64,000 nucleotides of DNA from Iamia sp035575815 (GTDB lineage Bacteria; Actinomycetota; Acidimicrobiia; Acidimicrobiales; Iamiaceae). The position numbers and the translations under genes are program-made. Shown one piece after another: positions 1 through 7,660 of this stretch. The stretch is from the NCBI RefSeq assembly GCF_035575815.1, contig NZ_DATLXO010000063.1, positions 1 through 64,000 on the forward strand. The letters are read 5' to 3'. The stretch's first letter is position 1. The number at the start of each line of letters is the position of its first letter. The notes below the pieces were generated by a model, which was given only the letters and a program-made list of their open reading frames with translations, was not told the origin of the DNA and searched no databases.

Positions 1-1
1 T

Positions 2-2062
2 CGCGGCCCGTCGCCGACCCGTGCCGGCGGTCCGGCCCGTGGTGGGCCCGGGGCCCGTCCCGGCGCCGGCCCCAGCCGTCCACCCGGCTCACGCCCCGGC
101 GGCCCCATGGGTGGTCCGCCTCCCGGTGGCGGCCCCGGCGGTGGCCCCGGTCGTCCCGGTGGCCCTGCGGGTCGTCGGCCGCCCCGTCGCAAGGGACGCC
201 GCCGTCGCAACCGCGAAGAGCTGCGGCCCATGGACATGCCGGAGTACACCCCTGAGGACACCCCGGTCCCCGAGGGCGAGATCGTCATCGAGCGGGGCTC
301 GACCTCGCAGGACATCGGTCCCCGCTTCAACCGCACCGCGGCTGACGTGGTCCGGTTCCTCATGGCCGAGGGCGAGATGATCACCGCGACCCAATCGCTC
401 ACCGACGAGATGATCGAGATGTTCGCGCTCGAGGTCGGCGCCGAGGTCCGCCTGGCCGACCCCGGCGAGGAGCAGGAGGTCGAGCTCCAGAAGCGCCTGG
501 GTGTCGCCGCCCTCGACGACGCCGCCGACGGCGAGGTCGCCATCTCGCGCCCGCCGGTGATCACCGTCATGGGCCACGTCGACCACGGCAAGACCAAGCT
601 GCTCGACCAGATCCGCAACGCCAACGTGGTCGCCGGCGAGGCCGGTGGCATCACCCAGCACATCGGCGCCTACCAGATCGAGAAGGACGGGCGTCTGATC
701 ACCTTCATCGACACCCCCGGGCACGAGGCGTTCAGCGCCATGCGGGCCCGGGGCGCCGATGCCACCGACGTGGTGGTGCTGGTGGTCGCAGCCGACGACG
801 GCGTCATGCCCCAGACCGTCGAGGCCCTCGACCACGCCAAGGCGGCCGGGGTCCCGATCGTCGTCGCCGTCAACAAAATCGACCGTGACAACGCTGATCC
901 CCAGAGGGTCATGAGCCAGCTCGCCGAGCGCCAGCTGGTCCCCGAGGCCTGGGGTGGCGACACGATCATGGTCGAGGTCTCGGCGCTGCAGGACCTGGGC
1001 ATCGACGACCTGCTCGAGCAACTTCTCGTGGTCGCGGACGTCGAGGAGCTGTCGGCCAACCCCGAGGGTCGGGCCAAGGGCGTCGTGCTCGAGGCTCACC
1101 TCGACGTCGGCCGCGGTGCCGTCGCCTCCCTGCTGGTGCAGCGCGGCACCCTACGCGTGGGCGATCCGCTGATCGCCGGCCCGGCCTGGGGCCGGGTCCG
1201 CGCCCTGATCGACGACACCGGAAAGAACGTCAAGGAGGCCGGGCCGTCCAAGCCGGTCTCCGTGCTCGGTCTCTCCGATGTCGCCACCGCCGGTGACGAC
1301 TTCGTCGTCGCCCCCGACGACCGCACCGCCCGGGCCGTCGCTGACCAGCGCGCCCACTACCTGCGGGTCGCCTCCATCTCGGGCACCGCCGCCACCTCGG
1401 GCAGCGGCATGAAGCTCGAGGACATCTTCAGCCAGATCCAGGCCGGCGAGGCGGCGACGCTCAACCTGGTCATCAAGGCCGACGTGAACGGATCGCTCGA
1501 GGCGGTCACCGAGAGCCTGAGGAAGCTCGAGCGCGATGACGTCAAGCTGGCCTTCGCCCGTCGCGGCGTGGGTGGCGTTACCAAGGACGACATCCAGCTG
1601 GCGGTGGCCACCAACGCTACGATCATCGGCTTCAACGTGCGCCCCGACCGCCTGGCCCGCGAGCTCGCCGCCCAGGAGGGCGTCGAGATCCGCACCTACG
1701 AGATCATCTACAAGCTCATCGAGGACATCGAGAGCGCGATGGTCGGCATGCTGGCACCGGAGTTCGAGGAGGTCGTCACCGGCGACGCCGAGGTGCGCGA
1801 GATCTTCCGGGTCCCTCGCGTCGGCGCCATCGCCGGTTGCTACGTCACCAACGGGGTCATCACCCGGGGGTCGAAGGTGCGCTTCCTCCGGGAGGGCACC
1901 ATCATCTGGAAGGGCGCGGTCAACTCGCTCAAGCGGTTCAAGGAAGACGTGCGCGAGGTCGCGACCGGCTTCGAGTGCGGAATCGGCCTCACCGACTTCC
2001 AGGACCTCAAGCAGGGCGACGTCATCGAGACCTTCGAGGAGCGCGAGATCCCTCGCACATAG
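2..2062 (+). CDS. infB: Translation initiation factor IF-2 (5' end outside the window)
   Basis: GTPase that brings initiator fMet-tRNA to the 30S subunit and promotes subunit joining. The frame is open back to base 2 with no stop, so the gene begins before the window. The visible N-terminal part, up to about base 220, is the Gly/Pro/Arg-rich linker typical of long actinobacterial IF-2. The G domain follows: G1 GHVDHGKT (571-594), G2 GGITQH, G3 DTPGHEAF, G4 NKID, then the beta-barrel and C-terminal fMet-tRNA-binding domains, ending EREIPRT. The G1 motif continues KL where SL is more usual. The internal ATG at 107 lies inside the linker and is not a likely start. DUF503, rbfA and truB follow in the classic infB cluster order. 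Confidence 0.97.
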   Translation, partial: RGPSPTRAGGPARGGPGARPGAGPSRPPGSRPGGPMGGPPPGGGPGGGPGRPGGPAGRRPPRRKGRRRRNREELRPMDMPEYTPEDTPVPEGEIVIERGSTSQDIGPRFNRTAADVVRFLMAEGEMITATQSLTDEMIEMFALEVGAEVRLADPGEEQEVELQKRLGVAALDDAADGEVAISRPPVITVMGHVDHGKTKLLDQIRNANVVAGEAGGITQHIGAYQIEKDGRLITFIDTPGHEAFSAMRARGADATDVVVLVVAADDGVMPQTVEALDHAKAAGVPIVVAVNKIDRDNADPQRVMSQLAERQLVPEAWGGDTIMVEVSALQDLGIDDLLEQLLVVADVEELSANPEGRAKGVVLEAHLDVGRGAVASLLVQRGTLRVGDPLIAGPAWGRVRALIDDTGKNVKEAGPSKPVSVLGLSDVATAGDDFVVAPDDRTARAVADQRAHYLRVASISGTAATSGSGMKLEDIFSQIQAGEAATLNLVIKADVNGSLEAVTESLRKLERDDVKLAFARRGVGGVTKDDIQLAVATNATIIGFNVRPDRLARELAAQEGVEIRTYEIIYKLIEDIESAMVGMLAPEFEEVVTGDAEVREIFRVPRVGAIAGCYVTNGVITRGSKVRFLREGTIIWKGAVNSLKRFKEDVREVATGFECGIGLTDFQDLKQGDVIETFEEREIPRT

Positions 2063-2400
2063 GTTTCGTCGTCGTTCGCTCGCTCCACTCCGACGAGCTT
2101 TGTCGGGCTCGCTGCGCTCGCACGGCTTGGCTTCGCCGACCAGCAAGCTGGATCGGCTGCGCCCCTTCCCGGGGGAGACCCCCAGTCCCCCAGCGGCTGC
2201 GCCGAGCGTCGATCGGGTCGCCTTCTATCGGTCTGGGGGCTGGGCCTGGTCGCAGTTCCTCGGGGAGACCCCTGACCCCAGCGCTTGTGCCGGGCGTCGG
2301 TCGGGTCGTCTGCGATCGGGCCGGGGGCTGGGCCTGGTCGCACCCTGGCGGCCCGGAACCGGGGCGTGGGCGGCAGCGGCAGGGCGCGTAGGGTCGTGGC
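2063..2400. repeat. Intergenic region with a diverged tandem repeat of about 88 bp
   Basis: The gap of 338 nt between infB and the DUF503 gene holds no convincing gene. Two head-to-tail copies (about 2164-2254 and 2255-2342) share the order GGGGAGACCCC, then CAGCG..TG(C/T)GCC, then TCGGGTCG, then GGGGGCTGGGCCTGGTCGCA. They differ by scattered substitutions and small indels. The start of the gap (2076-2125) contains GCTCGCTGCGCTCGC, an inverted relative of the GAGCGAAGCGAGCG core of the dispersed repeat seen at 3117, 21090 and 21221. Confidence 0.6.
2389..2394 (+). promoter_or_regulatory. -10-like TAGGGT, 6 nt before the DUF503 gene start
   Basis: TAGGGT ends 6 nt before the GTG at 2401. The box recurs at about the same distance in front of many genes in this window and suggests leaderless transcription. 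No -35 consensus is visible. Confidence 0.45.
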
Positions 2401-2691
2401 GTGGTGGTCGGGAGTCTCTGTGTCGATCTGCACCTGCCCCAGAGCACGTCGCTGAAGGCCAAGCGGGCCGAGATCCGGCCGATCCTCGACGGGGTGCGCC
2501 ACCGGTTCCGCATCTCGGCCGCCGAGGTCGACCACCAGGACACGTGGCAGCGGAGCGCCCTGGGTTTCGCCGTCGTCAGCAGCAGCGCCGCCCAGGTCGA
2601 GGGCGTGCTCGACGATGTCGAGCGGTACGTGTGGTCACGCCCCGGCGTCGAGGTCCTCGACGCCACCCGGGCCTGGATCGAGGAGGACTAG
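2401..2691 (+). CDS. DUF503 (YlxP-like) family protein
   Basis: A 96-residue protein of the DUF503/YlxP family, a small conserved protein found next to infB and rbfA in many Gram-positive bacteria; its molecular role is not settled. The N-terminal strand pattern VGSLCVDLHLP and the motif SLKAKR (about residues 17-22) are characteristic, and the length matches the family. The GTG at 2401 is chosen because it gives the family length and lies 6 nt after a -10-like TAGGGT. rbfA starts 3 nt after its stop, so the two are probably co-transcribed. Confidence 0.88.
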   Translation: MVVGSLCVDLHLPQSTSLKAKRAEIRPILDGVRHRFRISAAEVDHQDTWQRSALGFAVVSSSAAQVEGVLDDVERYVWSRPGVEVLDATRAWIEED

Positions 2692-2694
2692 ACA

Positions 2695-3120
2695 ATGGCG
2701 AAGCGATCGAACCCGAAGCGGAGCTACCCCCGCATGGTGCGGGTGAACGAGCTGCTCCGAGAGGTCCTGGCCGACGCGGTCCGCGACATCGACGACGAGC
2801 GCCTCACCGATGTCGCCATCACGAGCGTCGTGTGCGAGGCCGATCTGGCCAACGCGGTGGTGCACTACGACGTGCTCGACGGCCCCGAAGCCGACGACCA
2901 GGTGCTCGAGGCCTTCGACGAGCTGCGGGCCCGTCTCCAGAAGGTGATCAACCGTGAGACCCGGCTCAAGCAGACGCCGAAGCTGACCTTCGAGCCCGAC
3001 CCGGTGGTCCGCTCCGCGGCCCGCATCGACGACGTGCTTCGCGGCCTCCACGCCGACCCGCCCGGTGAGACCCGCGGAGCCGGACCAGACTCGGCCGAGC
3101 GCTCCGCCGACGAAGCGTGA
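2695..3120 (+). CDS. rbfA: 30S ribosome-binding factor A
   Basis: RbfA is a single KH-fold protein that binds the 16S rRNA 5' region and assists late 30S maturation. The 141-residue product has the family pattern: basic N-terminus, VNELLREVLADAVRDI helix, DDERLTDVAITSV strand, and the C-terminal TFEPDPVVRSAARIDDVL stretch. The last 25 or so residues (Gly/Ala/Glu-rich, ending ERSADEA) extend beyond the conserved domain. Its TGA stop (3118-3120) coincides exactly with the left end of a dispersed repeat (3117-3196), so the repeat may have replaced the original 3' end. Confidence 0.95.
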   Translation: MAKRSNPKRSYPRMVRVNELLREVLADAVRDIDDERLTDVAITSVVCEADLANAVVHYDVLDGPEADDQVLEAFDELRARLQKVINRETRLKQTPKLTFEPDPVVRSAARIDDVLRGLHADPPGETRGAGPDSAERSADEA

Positions 3121-3196
3121 GCGAGCGCCGCGGGCGAACCAGGACGTGCGGGCTCTCTGGCGGCGGAGCGCTCGGAGCCGACAGCGCTCACCGGTG
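3117..3196 (+). repeat. Dispersed 'SERSERT-type' repeat, copy 1 (diverged)
   Basis: The copy starts on the rbfA stop codon as GTGAGCGAGCG, runs through GCGAACCAGGACGTGC and GGGCTCTCTGGCGGCGGAGC, and ends at GCCGACAGCGCTCACCGGTG. It matches the copies at 21090-21169 and 21221-21284 along its length with scattered differences, notably GCCGCGGGC instead of AAGCGAGCG in the left part. No gene lies between it and truB. Confidence 0.75.
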
Positions 3197-3247
3197 TACC
3201 GCGCTCGCGGTCCCGGCGATGTTGCCCCCGGCGTCCGCGGCTCACCG

Positions 3248-4156
3248 GTGAGCACGTCGGGCTCGGCGCGGCCTCCGGGCCCCGTCGGGGTCGCGGTGGT
3301 CGACAAACCGGCGGGGTGGACGAGCCACGACGTGGTGGCGCGCTCCCGGGGCCTGCTCGGCACCCGCAAGGTCGGCCACTCCGGCACCCTCGACCCCGAC
3401 GCCACCGGCGTGCTGGTCCTGGGGGTGGGCCGGGCGACTCGCCTGCTGCGGTACCTCACCGCCCTGGGCAAGACGTATGAGGCCGAGATCGTCCTCGGCA
3501 CCGAGACCACGACCCTCGACGCCGCCGGCGAGGTCACCGCCACCCATGACATGACGGGGGTGACCCTGGTCGACGCCCGCCGGATCGCCGCCGAGGCGCT
3601 CACCGGGCCGATCCTGCAGGTGCCGCCCATGGTCTCCGCCATCAAGGTCGACGGTCGCCGCCTCCACGAGCTCGCCCGCGAGGGCATCGAGGTCGAGCGC
3701 CAGGCCCGACCCGTCACCGTGTACTCCTTCACCCTCGACGAGGTCCCCGACGTTCCGGGTGTGCTGCGCGCTGCGGTCGCGTGCTCCTCGGGAACCTACG
3801 TGCGCACCCTGGCCGCCGACCTGGGCCATCTCCTCGGCGGGGGAGCGCACCTTCGCGCTCTGCGGCGCACGGCGGTCGGTGGCTACACGATCGCCGACGC
3901 TGTGCCCCTCGACGCCCTCGGCCCCGATCGGCTGTTGCCGATGACCGCCGCGGTGGCGCACCTCGACCAGGTGGCCGTCGACGGCGACATCGCTGTCGCC
4001 GTGGGCCACGGCAAGGTGCTGGCCCGGGCCGACCTCGGCGTCGACCGCGGCGGCGACGGACCCTGGGCCGTCACCGACGCGGAGGGCGCCCTGCGGGCGG
4101 TCTACATCGCCCACCGCGACGACACCGTGAAGCCGGAGCTGGTCATCGCCCCCTGA
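3248..4156 (+). CDS. truB: tRNA pseudouridine(55) synthase
   Basis: TruB isomerises U55 in the T-loop of elongator tRNAs. The 302-residue product shows the N-terminal VVDKPAGWTSHDVV motif (residues 17-30) and the catalytic block SGTLDPDATGVL with the nucleophile Asp49, followed by KTYEAEI and QVPPMVSAIKVDGRRLHE. The frame is open further upstream across the dispersed repeat. The GTG at 3248 is preferred because the reading upstream of it is repeat sequence and because it gives the normal family length. Confidence 0.95.
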   Translation: MSTSGSARPPGPVGVAVVDKPAGWTSHDVVARSRGLLGTRKVGHSGTLDPDATGVLVLGVGRATRLLRYLTALGKTYEAEIVLGTETTTLDAAGEVTATHDMTGVTLVDARRIAAEALTGPILQVPPMVSAIKVDGRRLHELAREGIEVERQARPVTVYSFTLDEVPDVPGVLRAAVACSSGTYVRTLAADLGHLLGGGAHLRALRRTAVGGYTIADAVPLDALGPDRLLPMTAAVAHLDQVAVDGDIAVAVGHGKVLARADLGVDRGGDGPWAVTDAEGALRAVYIAHRDDTVKPELVIAP

Positions 4157-4170
4157 CAGTCCGACGGCCT

Positions 4171-4467
4171 GTGGAGCTGTCGGGGATCGAGCCCGAGGTG
4201 GTGTCCGCCGCCGAGTCCATCGAGTTCCTTCCCGGCGTCGATGTCCCGGTCGCCGTGATCGGTCACCTGATCGCGCTCAAGCTGCTGTCTCGCAACGACG
4301 AGCGACCCAACGACCACGCCGACCTGAGGGCGCTCCTGGGCGCCTCGACGCCCGAGGACCTGTCCCTCGCCGAGCAGTCGGTCGGGTTGATCGAGGCGCG
4401 CGGCTTCGCCCGGGGCCGCGACCTGCGTGGCGCTCTGCGCGCCGTGCGGGCGCCGGACACCGACTGA
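4171..4467 (+). pseudogene. C-terminal fragment of a nucleotidyltransferase (AbiEii-like) protein
   Basis: This 98-codon frame starts at GTG 4171, just after truB. The block VPVAVIGHLIALKLLSRNDE followed by a DHADLRALL motif resembles the C-terminal half of nucleotidyltransferase-like proteins of the AbiEii/MNT superfamily. In those proteins a LIALK..aR..R..D..DL pattern follows the catalytic domain. The N-terminal part, which would hold the GS and DxD metal-binding motifs, is absent: upstream of 4171 the frame runs antiparallel-free through truB without similarity. I read it as a decayed remnant, although a short expressed protein cannot be excluded. Confidence 0.5.
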
Positions 4468-4540
4468 GGTGCCCGTCGGGGGCCTCGTTCTGGACGAAAG
4501 TCCGAGGAGACCCGGTCCCGGCGATGCCAGGATCGCGGTC

Positions 4541-5227
4541 GTGACCTCCGACCTGCCCCTCGTTTCGGACCCCGCCCCCGAACCACCGTCGGAGGCCAGC
4601 ACCGTGCAGCGCACCCCGGCGCGCGCCCGCTACGACCGCGACGCGGTGCACGCCGTCCTCGATGCCGGGTTCGTGGCCCACGTGGGCATCGCTGATGCGA
4701 ACGAACCGTTCGTGATCCCCATGGTGTACGCCCGTGACGGCGACAGCCTCCTGCTCCACGGATCGGTCGCCTCGCGGCTGATGCGCCACGCCGAGGTCGG
4801 CGTCCCTGTGAGCGTCGCCGTCACCCACATCGACGGGCTGGTGCTGGCCCGCTCCGCCTTCCACCACTCGGTCAACTACCGCAGCGTCGTGATCCGTGGC
4901 CTCGCCCGCCGGGTGAGCGACCCCGATGCCCTGGCCGCCGGCTTCACACGTCTCGTCGATCACGCCGTGCCCGGGCGGGCGGCCGAGGCGCGAGCCCCCG
5001 ACCGCTCCGAGACCCGCCAGACCATGCTGCTCGAGGTGCCCCTCGCCGACGCATCGGTGAAGGCCCGCACCGGGGGACCGGTCGACGACGACGCGGATCT
5101 GTCCCACCCGATCTGGGCCGGAGTGATCCCCCTGCGGGTGGTCGCCGGTGCGCCCGAGGCCGCCCCCGACCTTCCGTCGGTCGACCTCCGGGCCCCGGAT
5201 CAGGTCACCGGTGTGTCCCCCGCCTGA
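4541..5227 (+). CDS. Flavin/F420-binding pyridoxamine-phosphate-oxidase-fold protein
   Basis: The product (228 residues) belongs to the PPOX split-barrel superfamily, the 'pyridoxamine 5'-phosphate oxidase family / nitroimidazole-resistance-like' group. Supporting blocks are VLDAGFVAHVGIADANEPFVIPMVYA (barrel start), LLLHGSVASRLMRH, an HHSVNYRSVVIRG stretch that normally lines the flavin pocket, and a C-terminal IWAGVIPL strand. Such proteins bind FMN, FAD or haem, and their substrates are often unknown. The GTG at 4541 is chosen because the reading before it is low-complexity. It lies directly upstream of ribF, which makes FMN and FAD, but that may be chance. Confidence 0.8.
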   Translation: MTSDLPLVSDPAPEPPSEASTVQRTPARARYDRDAVHAVLDAGFVAHVGIADANEPFVIPMVYARDGDSLLLHGSVASRLMRHAEVGVPVSVAVTHIDGLVLARSAFHHSVNYRSVVIRGLARRVSDPDALAAGFTRLVDHAVPGRAAEARAPDRSETRQTMLLEVPLADASVKARTGGPVDDDADLSHPIWAGVIPLRVVAGAPEAAPDLPSVDLRAPDQVTGVSPA

Positions 5228-5373
5228 GAGGCTGGCGACGCGGGCGGCGGGGGAGGGTTCGGTGCCACCGACCGGGGACAGCATCGGTCCGATCTCCGAC
5301 GGTGGAGCCGACCGGCATGTTGAGGTCCCGTGGGGAGACGGCCCCGGGAGTGGGACACGAGGGCGGCCCCGTC

Positions 5374-5379
5374 TAGCGT
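5374..5379 (+). promoter_or_regulatory. -10-like TAGCGT, 8 nt before ribF
   Basis: TAGCGT ends 8 nt before the ribF GTG. It is the same box and spacing as in front of dapB and ftsK, consistent with a leaderless or near-leaderless mRNA. Confidence 0.45.
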
Positions 5380-5387
5380 CGCTCGCC

Positions 5388-6389
5388 GTGGAGATCATCC
5401 GGGCCGACGGCCCCTGTCCGGTGCCCGAGGTGGGGGCCGCGGTCACCATCGGCGCATACGACGGTGTGCACCTGGGCCACCGGGCGGTCATCGCCGAGGT
5501 CCGGCACCGAGCCGAGGAGCTCGGCGTGCGCAGCGCGGTCGTCACCTTCGACCGCCACCCGGCGATGGTCGTGCGGCCCGAGTCGGCTCCTCTGCTCCTC
5601 ACCGACCTCGACCAGAAGCTCGAGCTGCTCGCCGGCACCGGAGTCGACGTGGCCCTGGTGGTGCGCTTCGACGAGGGACGGGCGACCGAGAGCGCCGAGG
5701 ACTTCGTGAGCGAGGTCCTCGTCGGGTGCCTGGCGGCCGAGGTCGTGGTGGTGGGCGAGGACTTCCACTTCGGCCACCGCCGCCAGGGCAACGTCGCCCT
5801 CCTGCGCACCACGGGCGCCGAGGCCGGCTTCACCGTCGAGGGCCTGAGCCTGCGCTCGGCGACCGACGTGGGAGCCGAGGCGGCGGCCATCTGGGCCGAC
5901 GCCACCGATGCAGTGGGGGGCGACGCACCCGAGGAGAAGGTGTCCTCGACCGCGATCCGGGCCGCGCTCGTCGCCGGTGATATCGAGCGGGCCACCGCCC
6001 TGCTCGGCCGCCCGCACGAGATCCGGGGCCTGGTGTCACCCGGTGACAAGAGGGGCCGCGAGCTCGGCTTCCCGACCGCCAACGTCGCCGTCCCGGGCGA
6101 GATCCTGATGCCCGCCGACGGGATCTACGCCGGCTGGTTCATGCGGGCCGACGGCACCAGGCTTCCGACCGCCATCAACCTCGGGCGCCGGCCGACCTTC
6201 TACGAGCAGGCCCACGCCTCGCTGCTGGAGGCCCACGTCCTCGACTTCGACGGCGACCTCTACGGAGAGCGGGTCGCCGTGCGCTTCGTCGCCCGGCTCC
6301 ACGGCGAGGTCAAGTACGAGTCGGTCGAGGCCCTCGTGGCCGGCATCGAGCGCGACTGCGACCGGGCCCGCCAGGTCCTGGCCGGTTGA
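5388..6389 (+). CDS. ribF: Bifunctional riboflavin kinase / FAD synthetase
   Basis: RibF phosphorylates riboflavin to FMN and adenylylates FMN to FAD. In the 333-residue product the N-terminal nucleotidyltransferase domain has GAYDGVHLGH (residues 22-31, HxGH type), GEDFHFGHRRQG and VSSTAIR. The C-terminal kinase domain has KRGRELGFPTANV and INLGRRPTF. About 15 residues (IWADATDAVGGDAPEE) are inserted just before the SSTAIR motif, a spot that varies in the family. The GTG at 5388 is chosen for family length and its -10-like box; the frame is open upstream but looks non-coding. Confidence 0.95.
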   Translation: MEIIRADGPCPVPEVGAAVTIGAYDGVHLGHRAVIAEVRHRAEELGVRSAVVTFDRHPAMVVRPESAPLLLTDLDQKLELLAGTGVDVALVVRFDEGRATESAEDFVSEVLVGCLAAEVVVVGEDFHFGHRRQGNVALLRTTGAEAGFTVEGLSLRSATDVGAEAAAIWADATDAVGGDAPEEKVSSTAIRAALVAGDIERATALLGRPHEIRGLVSPGDKRGRELGFPTANVAVPGEILMPADGIYAGWFMRADGTRLPTAINLGRRPTFYEQAHASLLEAHVLDFDGDLYGERVAVRFVARLHGEVKYESVEALVAGIERDCDRARQVLAG

Positions 6390-6400
6390 TGCCCGGGAAC

Positions 6401-6438
6401 TTGCGCCCACGCCCCGGCGGGCCGGTATAAGGTAGGTT
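6401..6438 (+). promoter_or_regulatory. Promoter-like region upstream of the leader ORF and VOC-DinB gene
   Basis: TTGCGC at 6401 is followed after 19 nt by TATAAG (6426), which overlaps a second TA-rich box TAGGTT (6433-6438). This is the most AT-rich spot in the gap between ribF and the next gene, and it is followed by an untranslated leader and a clear Shine-Dalgarno sequence. Confidence 0.4.
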
Positions 6439-6466
6439 GGGCCGCCCAGCCGACGAGAGGAGCGCC

Positions 6467-6514
6467 ATGACGACCTTCCGCCATGATCCTGCGCCTCTCG
6501 CCGCCACCGCCTGA
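6467..6514 (+). CDS. Possible 15-residue leader peptide
   Basis: GAGAGGAG lies at ideal spacing before ATG 6467, which opens a 15-codon frame (MTTFRHDPAPLAATA) closed by TGA at 6512-6514. The next gene starts 52 nt later and has no comparably good ribosome-binding site. No amino acid is strongly over-represented (four Ala, two Thr, two Pro), so classical attenuation is not obvious. It may be a leader ORF or the stub of a lost gene. Confidence 0.3.
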   Translation: MTTFRHDPAPLAATA

Positions 6515-6566
6515 CCCGTCTCGCGTCGGCGGTCGGGGCGCTCCCTTCTTCAGTAGAGCCACACCG

Positions 6567-7472
6567 ATGCCCACCCGCATCCGGCACGTCACCATCGACT
6601 GCCACGCCCCCCACTCGCTGGCCCGCTTCTGGGCCCCCGTCCTCGGCTTCACCGACGATCCCGACGACCCCAACCTCCTCGAGCACACCGAAGCCCTGAT
6701 CGTCGACCCGACGGGCCGACACCCCGGGCTCCTCTTCATTGGCGTGCCGGAGCCCAAGGCCGTCAAGAACCGCATCCACTTCGACCTGCAACCCGAGGAG
6801 GGTCGCGATGTCACCGTCGACGACCTCGTGGCGCGAGGCGCCACCCTGGTCTCCGACCGCCGCCTCCCCGACGGGTCCGGTTGGGTGGTGCTGGCCGACC
6901 CCGAGGGCAACGAGGTCTGCATCGAGCGCTCCGCGGCCGAGCGGGGCACGCCGACGCCGGTCGACACCGGCGAACGGGAAATGCCGCCGGTCCGCGCCGC
7001 GGCCGAGCGGGAGGCGCTCACCGGGATGCTCGACTGGTACCGCGACGGGGTGCTGCTCAAGGTCGAGGGCCTGGCCCCACACCTGGCTGCCGCCTCGCCG
7101 CTGCGCAGCGGGACCACCATCGCCGGCCTCGTCAAGCACCTGGCCCTGGTCGAGGACTCGTGGTTCACTCACCGGTTCGCGGGCCGGCCCGAGCCCGAAC
7201 CCTGGGCGTCGGCGCCCTGGGGCGACGATCCCGACTGGGAGTTCCACACCGCGCCCCATGAGTCGCTGGCCGACTCGATAGCCCTCTACCGGGCGGCGTG
7301 CGGCCGCTCCCGGGAGGTCACCGCCGCCCACGGCCTCGACGACCCCGCCGAGACCCCCGGAGGGGACTTCACCCTTCGCTGGGCCGTGGTCCACCTGCTG
7401 GAGGAGACGGCCCGCCACCTCGGCCACCTCGACGTGCTCCGCGAGCTGCTCGACGGCACCACCGGCGAGTAG
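6567..7472 (+). CDS. VOC (glyoxalase-like) domain fused to a DinB/DUF664 domain
   Basis: Residues 1-115 or so form a VOC/glyoxalase-like module: RIRHVTIDCHAPHSLARFW at the start, KNRIHFDLQPEEGRD in the middle, and WVVLADPEGNEVCI at the end with the usual His/Glu positions. Residues 135-301 form a DinB-like four-helix domain of the DUF664 / mycothiol-transferase type: MLDWYRDGVLLKVEGL, SGTTIAGLVKHLALVEDSW with the metal-type His, and a final HLLEETARHLGHLDVLRELL. Each domain is common alone in actinobacteria; such proteins often act on thiols or xenobiotics. The substrate is unknown. ATG 6567 is the first start within the conserved VOC strand. Confidence 0.85.
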   Translation: MPTRIRHVTIDCHAPHSLARFWAPVLGFTDDPDDPNLLEHTEALIVDPTGRHPGLLFIGVPEPKAVKNRIHFDLQPEEGRDVTVDDLVARGATLVSDRRLPDGSGWVVLADPEGNEVCIERSAAERGTPTPVDTGEREMPPVRAAAEREALTGMLDWYRDGVLLKVEGLAPHLAAASPLRSGTTIAGLVKHLALVEDSWFTHRFAGRPEPEPWASAPWGDDPDWEFHTAPHESLADSIALYRAACGRSREVTAAHGLDDPAETPGGDFTLRWAVVHLLEETARHLGHLDVLRELLDGTTGE

Positions 7473-7490
7473 CCGACGCCTGCCCTCTCG

Positions 7491-7615
7491 GCCGTTCTGA
7501 GGGCGCGGTTCACGCACGAGGCGGAATCCTGCGTTCAGGACGGGAATGCCTTGGGCCGCCGCCGGTTCTGAGGGCGCGGTTCACGCACGAGGCCGAACCC
7601 TGCACCCAGAACGGC
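7491..7615. repeat. Two adjacent palindromic repeats (family B), probable terminators
   Basis: Copy 1 (7491-7543) and copy 2 (7562-7615) share GTTCTGAGGGCGCGGTTC, CACGCACGAGGC and an end like CAGAACGG/CAGGACGG. The ends of each copy are inverted (GCCGTTCTG... / ...CAGAACGGC), and an inner GGTTC/GAACC pair could form a second stem. They lie just past the stop of the VOC-DinB gene, a position fitting transcription termination. Confidence 0.6.
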
Positions 7616-7660
7616 ATGAGGTCCGCTCCTCGCCGACCGGGAGGGTGTCGGACCCCGCGG

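Noticed and set aside
89..1099. Long minus-strand frame (336 codons) opposite infB
   Set aside because: It mirrors the codon structure of infB, is rich in Gly/Asp/Leu/Val without any domain, and infB is certain. Similar antisense frames opposite pnp (9584-13492) and the nucleotidase (44212-48222) were dropped for the same reason.
4427..4540. Upstream start (4427) for the PPOX-fold protein
   Set aside because: The extra 38 residues are Pro/Gly/Arg-rich, overlap the nucleotidyltransferase remnant and fall outside the conserved fold.
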